Source: Globodera rostochiensis (taxonomy: Eukaryota > Nematoda > Chromadorea > Rhabditida > Heteroderidae). From it: DNA of 64,000 nt. Where the stretch lies: the NCBI GenBank assembly GCA_018350325.1, contig JAEVLN010000018.1, forward strand, positions 1,492,185 through 1,556,184. Reading direction: 5' to 3'. The position numbers and the translations under genes are program-made. The notes below the pieces were generated by a model. That model saw only the letters and a program-made list of their open reading frames with translations. It did no database searches and was not told the origin of the DNA. This document shows, in pieces, positions 11,483-22,288 of the stretch (position 1 is the first letter of the stretch; each line of letters opens with the position of its first letter).

Positions 11483-12330
11483 TATACGGTTTTTTCTTCA
11501 TTGAAAATTTTACCAATTTTTTGTGATTTGCGTTTACAAATATTTGTTTTTACTCATTGATTATCATTTTTATAATTTTGAATGAAAATTTTTGAATCGA
11601 TTGAAATTTTAGAAGTGAGGAAAAAATGACTTTTAAATTAAAAAGTCTGCATTGATTCGCAATTTATGGGGTTTTCACATATTGTCATTTTGATATTTAC
11701 TATTGTGGTTATTACATTTGCATTATTTATTTTATCATCTAAGTTTGCTAAGTTTGATGAGATCCTTTTTCTAAACCGAGTTTCAAAGTTTAAAAATATA
11801 AATACGCTAATCTCCAGATGAGACTTCTGGCCACGCTTTTTAAGTCAGGTTTAATTGCATTGTACCCATTTATTTCGTACAAATGCGACCATTGCTCCTT
11901 TTTCTTCTTCAGTACTATTTTTAATTTCGAATTCGGTCACTGAATTTCTTGCCTCATTGTAATTTGTTGTATTTATTTGTTCATTTTTATCATTTATTTC
12001 AGAGTTTTCTGCTTAATTCTTCTGCTTTTTCTTGTTCCAAATTTATGCCTTCCACAAATTTTTCGTAGCTCAACGGTTCGTCCGATGGTCTTAAAGGCAA
12101 TATGGCAGAGCCGTGGAAGCTTTTTACCTTTCTCTTTCTTTTTATACAATTATTAATTTAGCATTATGCCTACTTATATCATTTTTAAAATATTTATTTG
12201 TAGGTTCTTGTGGTAAAACATTGGGTTTTATAATAAAATTGATTACTGATCGTTGTCTGCACAAACGTTTATACTGCTCGAACTTTCTTTTTAATAGCAG
12301 TGATTATTGAGCGTTTAGTATGCATATTTC
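11480..12330 (-). pseudogene. String of decayed coding-like segments
   Basis: Reading the - strand from 12330 down, successive short open stretches in shifting frames have protein-like composition: NFIIKPNVLPQEPTNKYF; DEPLSYEKFVEGINLEQEKA; SVTEFEIKNSTEEEKGAMVA; KPDLKSVARSLIWRLAYLYF; SSNLANLDDKINNANVITT. Single-base indels and stops separate them, as expected for an old pseudogene. The SVARSLIWRLAYLYF part is vaguely like the linker before the integrase in BEL/Pao pol, which would fit the bona fide BEL fragment elsewhere, but that is a weak inference. The + strand ORF 12113-12310 is antisense. Confidence 0.35.
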
Positions 12331-12530
12331 ATCGTATCTCCAGAAAATTATTATAGTTAATATTAATGTTTTAGTTTTATTTACAACATTTTTAAATTGA
12401 AGTTTTCAAGCAACTAAAGATGCTGCTGCTATTTTTTATTTATTTAACATATTAATTGATCTCAAGTGTGGATTTATTTATTAGATTTACAGTATTAAAT
12501 AAAGATTCACTTTATATCATAAAAAGTAGA
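12330..12530. repeat. Dispersed repeat, copy 1
   Basis: Matches two pieces at 30225-30300 and 31035-31150: ctccagaaaattattat at one end, and ttaacatattaattgatctc followed by tttatttattagatttacag at the other. In the second location about 735 bases separate the pieces. Confidence 0.7.
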
Positions 12531-12739
12531 TTTTAAAATTGTTTATTTGCAGTAAATAAGTTTATGGTTGGCTCTTTATAATTTTTACCACAAATTCAAA
12601 GAAATTTTTGCGACCATCGTGCAATCTTTTTAAATTAAAAAAAACATAATAAAAAATAATAAAATGGCTGAAGCAAATGAACAACACAATTACTTTGCGC
12701 AATTTTTGATGTAAAAGTCAAATAAATTAAGTTCGTGCA

Positions 12740-12995
12740 AACTGAATTTATAATTTGAAATCAATTTTTGGCAAAATGTTTGATACAATTTTTAAATTTC
12801 CTAATGAACTCCCATGAAAATCCCATCATTAGGGGTGTATTTTTTTCGTTTTTACAACCGAAACCGGAAAACCGGTACCCCCGGTTTTCGGTTAGGCCGG
12901 TTTTACACCCCCGGTTTTCGGTTTCGGTTTTTGGGCTAAAAAAGCCGGTTTTCGGTTTCAGTTTCGGTTCGGTTAACCGACCGTGCACTACCCTA
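12740..12995. mobile_element. hAT-like element end with CCGGTTTTCGGTT repeats
   Basis: The right terminus reads ccgtgcactaccct-A at 12995; its reverse complement (tagggtagtgcacgg) parallels the complete hAT-like element at 24501-24887 (tagggttgcacggg). Inside are repeated ccggttttcggtt blocks in both orientations, typical of hAT subterminal repeats. The shared block ccatcattaggggtgta occurs here (12827), at 24714 and at 59645. No matching left terminus or TSD is found, so the copy is 5'-truncated. The ORFs at 12761-13043 are translations of these repeats. Confidence 0.65.
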
Positions 12996-13129
12996 GATTT
13001 CTTTCATAAAATTAAATATATTGAAGATTTTTGTTTTTATTAAAAACAATTTTTGATCTGCAAAAGTTAGAGTCTATTTAATCATATTTAGAAGCAATTA
13101 TCAATTTCTTAATTAATTTTTATGTGTTG

Positions 13130-13960
13130 TGCAACCATTGTGAAGAGTAATCAAATATTGTGGTTTGCTATATATTTTTCGAATCTTGCTGGTTTTAATT
13201 TTATCTATTTTATGAATTGTTGCATCTTTTTTTTATTAAATTCTAACAAATTAACCATAAATTATAAAATAATATGTAGAACCACTACTTCGGCTGCGAT
13301 AAATTTTTTTAAAGTTGGTTTTTACTGAGATTTGCTACTAAATTTCAAAAAATGCATTATTAATTTTTGCGCTAACCTTTTAATTTGAACTTTTTTTATG
13401 AGTTGGAGAATCCGTGATTAAAAATAAGGTGTTTTTTTGTAATAAATAAATATAATTTATCAAATTATTCAGTATGACATCTAAAACGGCAAGTAAAAAG
13501 ATAACTCCCCCTAAGAATTTGGTCTTTCTCTTGCCCAGAATTACTAACGGATTAATTGCGTTGCCCGAAAATTTCGACGCCATTCTTTCTGCATTTGTCT
13601 TTGCTGTAAAATATAATATTAAATTAACCATTTTTATTTTAACATTAAATCTTTTCCAAAAAACACAATATTCAAAATTGTAGTTATTTTGACCGCCCTT
13701 TTGGTATTGCCAAAACTACTGGCATAGATGAGAAAGTATATACATTAAATAGCGTTAGACCTAACTTTTAAAATTATTTATCTAATATTGAAGAATTTAT
13801 TTTCATTGTTATTTATTTATTTGATTTGTTATTTTGAACAAAGTTCGTTATTCTGTTTTTTTATTTGAGTGGAAAATCTCAACATAATTAATGACGCTTT
13901 GATTTCAGAGAAATTTGTAATTTTTTTGTAGTTTGTTTAGCCTTATGGCACTATTTGATT
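13130..13960. repeat. Segmental duplication block 1, copy 1
   Basis: Aligns with 18800-19420 over most of its length (for example gaatcttgctggtttt; agttggagaatccgtgatta; cccttttggtattgccaaaa). Copy 2 lacks about 120 bases present here at 13476-13597. Confidence 0.75.
13474..13683 (+). CDS. Unassigned small ORF (MTSKTASKKITPPK...)
   Basis: 69 codons from an ATG preceded by an acceptor-like ttattcag. The N-terminus MTSKTASKKITPPKNLVFLL is followed by PENFDAILSAFVFAVKYN. A second, degraded version of the start occurs at 16725-16790 after the same ataaatatt..attcag context (QTAGTKIMPPNF, then a stop). The related segment at 19.1 kb lacks exactly this part. The recurrence of a similar peptide in the same frame argues for an ancient coding sequence. 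Family unknown. Confidence 0.3.
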   Translation: MTSKTASKKITPPKNLVFLLPRITNGLIALPENFDAILSAFVFAVKYNIKLTIFILTLNLFQKTQYSKL

Positions 13961-15060
13961 CGTTTATTGAAGTGTTGTCGAGTTTTTTATTTTATTTTAG
14001 ATCATTAAATTCTTCTTAAATTTGCCAACATTTGATTTTCGTCCGCCGAAATCTTTCATCACTCAGCTAATCACCAATTAAGTAGCAATTTGTCGGCAAT
14101 GCCCTGGTTTTCATTGAACATTGTCTGCTGCTTTACACTCCGTTAATTGCCGACAGATGTCTCACAAATGATCCCTCTCATCTCTAATTTGTTCGGCTCA
14201 CTTTTCATTTTGTTACAATTTGTGACTTGGCCAATTAATCTACAATAATTAACGGAATATTATTTTCAAATCCCTAATTTTTTTTCACTGTATATTTCGA
14301 AAAGTCGCTTTGCGAGTCGTGAAAATTGATTAATTGATTTTTGTGATTACACATTTTCTTGCTATGCGGATCTGATGTAGTTGCTATTATTTTTATTGCA
14401 CCTGAATGTTTTATTTTAATATATAAATTATTAGAAAAGTTAAACAAAAATATTGTGAATTTTATTTGAAGTAAAATTTACTATGTATTTAATAAACGCT
14501 AACTTGTAAAAGATTTTTATCGTTTAATAAGTTTTTATTACTATGTATGTAAAAAGCGAATTTCCGTATAATTTTAATAAATGCTAACTTCTAAAAGATT
14601 TTTATCGTTAATTCATATCTTGCGTTTGAGATTAAAATTTTTATTTCAATTTTAATTTTAGGCTACTTCTTGAATGATTATTTAAATTTTTGGACTACTA
14701 GGTACCTGAAATTTATAAATCACTTATTTGTGACACTTCAATAAATTTAAAGGTGTTGTCTATGTTAAGTATGTTGATTAAAATTACTTTGAAAAGTCAA
14801 TTATTAAGTTTGTTAACATTTTAAAAACAAATTTGATTTGATACTGCTTTTGGGTTCTCATACGCCCAGCAAAGTGACAAAAGTTTGGAATATCCCAATG
14901 GAAATATGTTGTTTTAAAATAACATGTATTACATTCAATTTTTTTTAAGAAACACCACAAGGGGAATTTTGCAAAATACTTAATTTTTAGTAAAAACAGT
15001 TTAAAGAAGCAATGCATTTGTAAAAATTCTTACACAAAAATGAAATTGGTAATTTAATCA
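13961..15060. other. AT-rich non-coding with a small tandem duplication
   Basis: The block is absent from the 18.8-20.5 kb copy of the segmental duplication. It contains a GC-richer patch at 14040-14200 and a local duplication at 14495-14530 against 14575-14610 (cgctaacttgtaaaagattt / tgctaacttctaaaagattt). The - strand ORF at 14784-15017 is low-complexity K/F-rich translation and unsupported. Confidence 0.5.
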
Positions 15061-15089
15061 TTGTTGTTTTATTAAAATAATTTGACTTT

Positions 15090-16090
15090 GTTTTTATAAT
15101 TTTAATTTTATGCTTTTATTTTCATTATTTTATGTAAATGAAAAGCTCCATAGCCTTTAGCCCGCAGCTTGCACACAAGTTTTCGTCGGACAATTTACGC
15201 CCGCATACGCAACTCTTTATAATTCATTGTAATTGTTGTTTTGATTGCGTTGTTATAAGATGAAGAATTATATTTGAATTTTATATTAGGCTTGAAAAGT
15301 CCAAAATAGGCTTCTAAATACGTCAGATGATCAAAATATGTGGGGTTTTTGTAAAAATTAACGTTTTCTTATTTTTTTGATAATTTTTTTCTAGTTTTGG
15401 GATTTTTATTTAATAAAATCTTTTTCTTAACATTCATTAATATTGGTGCTAAATTGCGATTTATTTCATTGTCAACGTTGCATCATTATAGGTATAACAT
15501 TTTGTGAGCCTTGCTTTCTGTCTTCAAAGAATTAATTTCTTTTAATGCTTTTAACAATTTTTTATAGTTTATTGCCATTTGTTAATTGTTTTTATAAAAG
15601 TCGATTTCTTAATTATTTCACAAACTTCGTCTTTAGGTGACATGCAAAAATTTATTTATAATTCTTTGTTAACCATTTAAAAATAATTCAGCGAACTTTT
15701 ATTAAGTAATTAATAAATATACTCATAATTTATGACATATTTTCACCAGGGCGTTTCTTCGTGAATTCATTCTGTTATCCCACAGCCTTGGGCGAGCGAC
15801 GTATTGGATATTGGCATTATTTGGGCAAATGAAAAAGCAATTTAAATTTTACTATTAGTTTTTATAGCTAAATGATAATTTGCTAAACGATTTTATTATA
15901 TTTCAAATGATATTTGTCATTTTATTTATTTTTATTTGCGTCCGACCCGCTCATTAAAAAATTTTACATTTGCTGCCTTAAATAAAGTCACCTTTTTCAA
16001 TTTTTATTTCTGATCGATAACTCAGGCGTCGGCTAGTTTCTATTATGTAAGATAAATTACTTTTGAATTAGTGTTATTATTTGACAATTA
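15090..16090. repeat. Segmental duplication block 2, copy 1
   Basis: Aligns with 19490-20800: gcagcttgcacacaagtt; ttgattgcgttgttataaga; ggcttgaaaagtccaaaata; aactcaggcgtcggctagtt. Order is conserved with the other copy, interrupted by indels. No coding frame is shared. Confidence 0.75.
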
Positions 16091-16724
16091 TTTTTTTTTT
16101 TTTTAAATTAAACACGCTTATCATTTGCAATTGTTCATAAATAATTTGGCGTTTAGAAACTTTTTAATTTGCATTTTTTGGCTCAACAAATTGTTGAATA
16201 GTTAAAAAATTCATATTTGAATTGTTGATTTTCAATATTTTTCATTAAATTTAATATTTTTGTATAAATCGATTTTTTATGGGCATTTGACCAAAATTCA
16301 AGTTAACATAATTTTTATTTATTTTTTATTTTGACCGAATTTTTGTTAAAATAAATTTTTAAACGAAGACTTTAAAAATTGTTTATTTATTTAATTGAGG
16401 ATATATCATTAGATCTTTCGATTGCGAGTAAAGCAGTAAATTTAAGTGTTTAATTATGCCGATTTGAGAGTTTTTTTCTTAACATTTACTTAACTAAACG
16501 TCTTCGCCACTTCCAATTAGGCAAAATATTGTTTACTGTTTTAACTTTTAGAAATGTATATTTATTTATTTTTTATGCATTATTTTAATTTAATGCTTTG
16601 CTTTATATATTAATGTCATAATAATATTGTCTATTTTTAAAGCTTTGTTTTTAATTAAATTGATAAATTTTTTACGATGTGTTTTAATTTCAATTTTGTT
16701 TTATTTTAATAAATAAATATTATT

Positions 16725-16800
16725 ATTCAGTGCAAACGGCAGGCACAAAGATTATGCCTCCAAATTTCCGTTAGCTCGTGCCCAAAAACAAGTTAAAAGT
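16725..16800 (+). pseudogene. Degraded copy of the 13474 ORF start
   Basis: After attattcag the frame reads QTAGTKIMPPNFR and then TAG. It aligns with SKTASKKITPPKNL of the 13474 ORF in the same frame and after the same intron-like flank. Too short to classify. Confidence 0.3.
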
Positions 16801-16879
16801 TCATTGTTATTTTGGTGATAGTGATTATATTATGTTAGCCTCTGATTAAAATGTAATCAGTCAATCAGTCTAAATTTTA

Positions 16880-17010
16880 GAGTTAATTTACAAAGTGATT
16901 TATTCAATTTTTTGGCATTTCATTTTTAATCGAAATATAATTAATGTTGTGAGTTGTCGGAATTGAATTTATAAGTTGTGATGGCACATCCAAGTATTTT
17001 TAGTATATTT
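16880..17010. repeat. Local repeat, copy 1
   Basis: Matches 17876-18000: aaagtgatttattcaatttt; aatcgaaatataattaatgt; followed in both by ttgtgat-type sequence. About 1 kb apart, same orientation. Confidence 0.7.
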
Positions 17011-17875
17011 ACAATACAAAGAGAATTCTCAATCACCAGTTTTTTATGTGCCAGACGGTGTCTACGATAATGGGCGAAACACCCAGCTTTTTTTAGTAAG
17101 TATATTATGTTACGATGCAATTAACGCTCTAATTACACAAGAATATTTTTACATTAGAAAGTAAACATTTGAATTTTTTTATTTAGATGTTTAAAGTTAT
17201 GAGTTTTATGGATAATATCATTTACTTATTACTGATTTTCAAAAAATGACTAATCCTTATACAATTAAATATTTAAATACTATTCAACCTTTTCCTTTGT
17301 TCTATAAAATTTTAAATTTTTGGTGTTTTTTAAATTTTTAATAATAATAAATTTCTCTGTGGTGAGTATGTTGATCTGAGTACACATGCCTCCGTTTAGG
17401 TATTTTGGGTTTTAAGTTGTTTATAATCTTTAATAATTGTTCATAATAAGTAAAAAGCCGTTTGCATTAATTCTTTTAGTTTACACCCTCAAAGACGTTT
17501 AAATTAAAAAATGTTGACTTAAATGTTAATTAACCATTAGGCATTTATTTATTGTTGTGATTTGCCGGAAATAAATTTATTAAAGTATAATTTTTTATTA
17601 TATTTTATTTTAGCTTTTTTTAAGACTACTCTATTTGACTTTGTATTTGCATATGAAAATTTATTTTTTCCCATATAATTTTTAATTATTCCGCGTCTCG
17701 ATTGTATCCATTGGTAACAAGAAAACTGACTGAAAACAGCTTATTTAAATCAGGAGTTGCAATCAGAATAGATTTGATCGTTTTTTCTTAGCTGTGTTCA
17801 TAGGTATATCATTTGTATATTGATGACATTATTAAGTGATATTAAAGCAAGGCTTCCTCCATCTTGTTTTAAATT

Positions 17876-18000
17876 TAATATACAAAGTGATTTATTAATT
17901 TTTTTGCCATTTCCATTTTTAATCGAAATATAATTAATGTTGTGATTCGTTTGAAATGAATTTATTACGTTGTGATATCACATTAATTGGGCTTCTATCA
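17876..18000. repeat. Local repeat, copy 2
   Basis: Second copy of 16880-17010, with about 80 per cent identity by eye. Flanking DNA (17.0-17.87 and 18.0-18.8 kb) is AT-rich with nothing else recognised. Confidence 0.7.
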
Positions 18001-18799
18001 CTATTCTCAATATGAACAAATAAAAGTACAGATCGATTGCATGGATTTCCAAAAAACAATAAATTTCTAGGACAAAAATTTTGTAGAACATAATTGGGGC
18101 TAAAAGTAGGAACAATCTCAATAGAATTTCGACATGATGTTCAAACAACTGTATTTTATCTTTAGTTGTTTTTTAAAGAGAAAAAAAAACTGTAAAAACC
18201 TTCAACAAATAAATAGTAAGAACTAAATAAGGAATTTGAAAACTCGATTTTGCTTTGCAATCAAACATTAGAATTCAACACTCGGTCGGGGATTGTTCTA
18301 TTCAAAATTCAAACATAATCTTTTTAATTTGGATTCAAATAGTTTTTGATCAAATTATAATAATTCGATTTTTCATTGTAATAATGATTTATTTATGTTT
18401 ACAATTTATTTAATGTTATTAACAGAGGTTTTTAAATTTTTATATTTATTTTTTAATAAGAAGTCCTGGGGTAAGGCTGGCTTGTTTCCGAATTCATTTG
18501 TTCGCATTTTATTAAATTAATTAATTTTAAGATAACTAATAAAATAAGGTACTGGAAAATGCACGTTTTTCTCACGATTTTTTTATAGACATAATTTTTT
18601 TATCTCAAGAGATTTATATAAAAATAGGGTATTTATTTTCCAAAACGATTTAGTAAATTTTTTCTGTAATATAATTTTTACAGCACTGATAATGGCCCCT
18701 TAAGGAGTTGTTGTTGTTAATGATGAATGAATAATGATAGGCACCTCATATTTTTGCATACTACATATATGCTCGATTGTTTCTGCTTTTATAAAATGT

Positions 18800-19420
18800 C
18801 AATTTTTGCTACATATTTTTGAATCCTGCTGGTTTAATTTTATCTATTTTATTCTTATTTAAATCCTTTTTATCTTATTTTTGATTAAATTCTAACAAAA
18901 TAAACATAAATTATAAAATAATATGTAAAACCACTTAAAGTTCGCGGCGATAAATTTTTTTAAGTTGGTTTTTGCTGAGATTTGCTAATAAATTTCAAAA
19001 AATGCATTATTAATTTTTTGTGCCAATTAATTAAAACTTTTTTTATGAGTAGGAGAATCCGTGATTAAAATAAGTTGTTTTTGTTTAATAAATAAATATA
19101 ATTTGTCAAATTATTCAGTATTTTTGCTGTAAAATTAATATTAAATTAACCATTTTTCATTTTAACATTAAATGTTTTCCAAAAAACACAATATTCAAAA
19201 TTGTAGTTATTTTGACTGCCCTTTTGGTATTGCCAAAACTGAGAAAGCATACTAATAGCGTTAGAGATTTGTTTAACATAACTTTTAAAAATATTGAAGA
19301 AATTATTTTCATTGTTTTTATTTATTTAATTTGTAATTTTGAACGAAGTTCGTTATTATGTTTTTTTATTTGAGTGGAAAATCTCAACATAATAAATTTA
19401 AAAATCAAATAATAATTTTT
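18800..19420. repeat. Segmental duplication block 1, copy 2
   Basis: Diverged copy of 13130-13960. The junction cagtatttttgctgtaaaat shows a clean absence of the 13476-13597 segment, so either copy 1 gained it or copy 2 lost it. Confidence 0.75.
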
Positions 19421-19489
19421 GCTTTTTATAATTCAAATTTAGATTTATGCTGTTTTTTTTGGTAATTTTTTTAATCATTGTTTTTTTAT

Positions 19490-20800
19490 TAAACTTAGAA
19501 AATAATTATGTGTTTGATAATAATTTGACTTTGTTTTTTATATTTTTTTTTACTTTTGCTTTTATTTTCATGAAATTTTTATTTCCAGTAAAACATTAAA
19601 TATGAATGAAACGCTCTAGATTCTTTAGCATGCAGCTTGCACACAAGTTGTCATCAGAAATTACGCCCGCATACTCAACTTTTTAACTGATAAATAAGAA
19701 TAAATTTTTCCCTGAAACTCTTAGTGTTTTTACGTAATCGTATTTTTTAATATAAGCAAAGTCATTTAAAAAATTTTTAAATTTTAGAAACAATAACATA
19801 TTTCATACACCTGCTTTCATCTTATTACGATTATTTGGCTCTTTGTTTAGGACCGGACCATGCATTTTTGATTGCGTTGTTATAAGATGAAGAATTATAT
19901 TTGCATTTTATATTAGGCTTGAAAAGTCCAAAATAGGCTTGTAAATACGTCAGATGATCAAAATATTTGGCGGTTTTGTAAAAATTAATGTTTTCTTATT
20001 TTGTTGATTATTGGAATTTTTATTTATTAAAAATATTTGTCTAATTCATTAATATTGGTGTTAAATTGCGATTTTTTTCATTGTCATTATATTTCAACGT
20101 TGCATCCATTATATAACATTTTGAGAGCCTTGCCTGCTGTCTCCAAACAATTAAATTATTTAAAGGCTTTTAACAATTTTTTTATTTATATTCCGTTTAC
20201 GCTATACCATTGACGCCAAAGGGTAATGCGCGCATCACATAAGCACTAGCGCAAATTTTTTTAATTATTGTCTCTGCTAATTTTTTTATAAAACTCGATT
20301 TTTTAATTATTTCACAAACTTCGTCTTTACATGACAAGCAAAAATTGCTGTCTTCTCATTCAAAGGCTGCGTTACGTCGCGATTTTTAATCTCTCGGTTA
20401 TTATAATAGTTATGAGCCATTGATTGCTGCCTTATAAATTGTTTTTAAATAAATTTAATTTGGTATTTAAACTTCTTTGTTTTTTTCATTTATTCATCAC
20501 AGTTTATTGTTTCTCAAATTGATGGACTGTCTTGCATAAACACACCTTTTTTAATTTTTATTTCTGATCGATAAAGCTGTGCAAATGAATGCAAAAATAA
20601 AATTTCCTTTTAAGGAACTAATTACTTTATTACATTGTTCCACCTTTTATAATTAATTGGCACCTGGTTTTGTAAATTTGCAAATCAAAAAGCGAAGGTG
20701 TCTTACCACTGCGGTGGATTGAACTCAGGCGCCGGCCAGTTTCTATTATGTTATTGTAGTTAAATTACTTTTGAAAAAGTGTTATTATTTGAAAATTAAT
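19490..20800. repeat. Segmental duplication block 2, copy 2
   Basis: Diverged copy of 15090-16090. An insertion of about 150 bases at 20578-20722, absent at the corresponding point of copy 1 (16018), interrupts it between gatcgataa and actcaggcg. Confidence 0.75.
20578..20722. mobile_element. Insertion of unknown type within duplicated DNA
   Basis: Filled/empty comparison with 16013-16025 delimits about 145 bases. Its right end, aaggtgtcttaccactgcgg then tggattgaa, has a hairpin ccactgcggtgg and a pol III B-box-like sequence on the reverse strand (gttcaatccacc). This could be a tRNA-derived SINE fragment, but the arms do not fold as a tRNA. Confidence 0.35.
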
Positions 20801-20804
20801 ATTG

Positions 20805-21180
20805 TTTTGGGAATTTTATTTTTATAAATTTTTCTTAACATTCATTACTATTGGGTGTATTTTCATTGTCATTATATTTCAACGTTGCATCCATTATATA
20901 ACATTTTGTGAGCCTTGCTCTGTCTCCAAACAATTAAATTCTTTAAAGGCTTTAACAATTTTTTATAGTTATATACCGTTCCGCTATACCATTCACGCCA
21001 AATAGTAATTCTCATTCGAACTCCGCGTTTTACGGCGCGATTTTTAATCTCTCGGTTATAATATGTAGTTATTAGCCGTTGATTGCTGCCTTATAAATTG
21101 TTTTTAATTAAATTATTTGGTATTTAAACTTCCTTATTTGTTCCAATTGGATGTTTGTTTTTTACATTTATTCATCACAG
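20805..21180. repeat. Third partial copy of duplication block 2
   Basis: Repeats the end of block 2 in tandem: cattcattactattgg; atttcaacgttgcatccatt; ctatacc-attcacgccaaa; atctctcggttataatatg; matching 20020-20480. The + strand ORF at 20802-21005 is a translation of it. Confidence 0.75.
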
Positions 21181-21419
21181 TAACGGACTGTGGCGATTCT
21201 GGTGCTGTCCACTGATTTAAATTTGTTTTATTAGGTATAGAAAACATTTTTAACCATAAATTTTAAAAATTTTGTATTTATATTTAAATATCAATTTTAT
21301 TTTTAAATTTTTATTGTTTTTTAATAAATTTTTAATGTATTTATCGTATTTTAAATCAATATAGTTATATTTATATAAAAAACTAATCGATGATATTCCG
21401 TTGACTTAACTTATTATAC

Positions 21420-21560
21420 ACCAGCGAGCGAGACGAGTGCTACGGCGACAGTTGATCATCCGACAGCCGCTTACGGCTTAAAAACTCACAATCTCGATGA
21501 ATATGATGGACACAGTTCTTTTTGTTTTTTTAAATATTATTTAATTTATTATTAATCAAA
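21420..21560. repeat. Short repeat shared with 54.33 kb
   Basis: The block ttacggcttaaaaactcaca, then cgatgaatat, then gttttttttaaatatt-like sequence matches 54340-54410 (ttacggcttaaaagctcaca, then ccgatgaatat). At 54328 it is preceded by tagggatgggtgg, a hAT-like terminus, so both may be fragments of one DNA transposon family. Confidence 0.5.
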
Positions 21561-22147
21561 AGCAAAAATTTGAAATTAAGCTGTTTATGGCGTAAAGTGT
21601 GCGTTACGAATGAGCACCTTTGTTAAGCAAAGCAAATGAACGCGGTATATGCATTTTTGGTTAATTTTCCTATAGCAAGCAGCGCGTGCCTCTCGCTAAT
21701 TGCTTCCTGCACAATTTTCTCATATATTCAATTTTATCAGATCATTGAATTCTTTTAATATAAGTTCGTGAATAAAATAAATTCTGTTTGATTTCTGTAT
21801 TATTTTTGATTCTAATATAATAATCTTTATTAGAACACTTGTTGGATGTTGGTTTTATTAAATGTAGAGTATTTATTATTTAAATCTAATTGCCGAGGGC
21901 TCCCGATTCTAATCTCCGTCTCATTTGTTATTTATTACTTATTATTTAGCTTTTTAGGTGATAGATAGCCTCTTTGTTTTACAAATAAAAATATAATTCA
22001 AATTTTGGTAGGAAAAAAACAAATCTTATAAAAGGATCAGTTGGGCGCCCACATCAAAAACATTTATATAACAATTTAATTTTAAAAAATGTTTCTGTTG
22101 GGTAACTAGGGAATGCTTGGAGGCTTAAAAAAGCATTTTGGTCGTGA

Positions 22148-22288
22148 AGCTTAGAGAAAGAAGAAGAAAGAAGAAAAGAAAGAAATTATGCTTGATGGCA
22201 CAGAAGGAAGGCAGAGAGAGAAAAGAAAGCAAAAGGATGAGAACAGAGAAAGAACGAAAGAGTAAGCAAAGGTGAGAGCAAAGAAATA
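22148..22288 (+). repeat. Purine-rich tract of the foldback-element family
   Basis: An almost pure A/G strand built of units such as gagaaaagaaagcaaaagga, tgagaacagagaaag and gtgagagcaaag. The same unit dominates the left arm at 57410-57800 and, as complement, 6740-6830 and 59130-59225. Solitary tract here: no arms recognised. Confidence 0.6.

Noticed and set aside
11234..11560. 108-codon + strand ORF as a gene.
   Set aside because: It spans one copy of an internal repeat, has low-complexity I/F/Y/K content and opposes a - strand region with better coding character.
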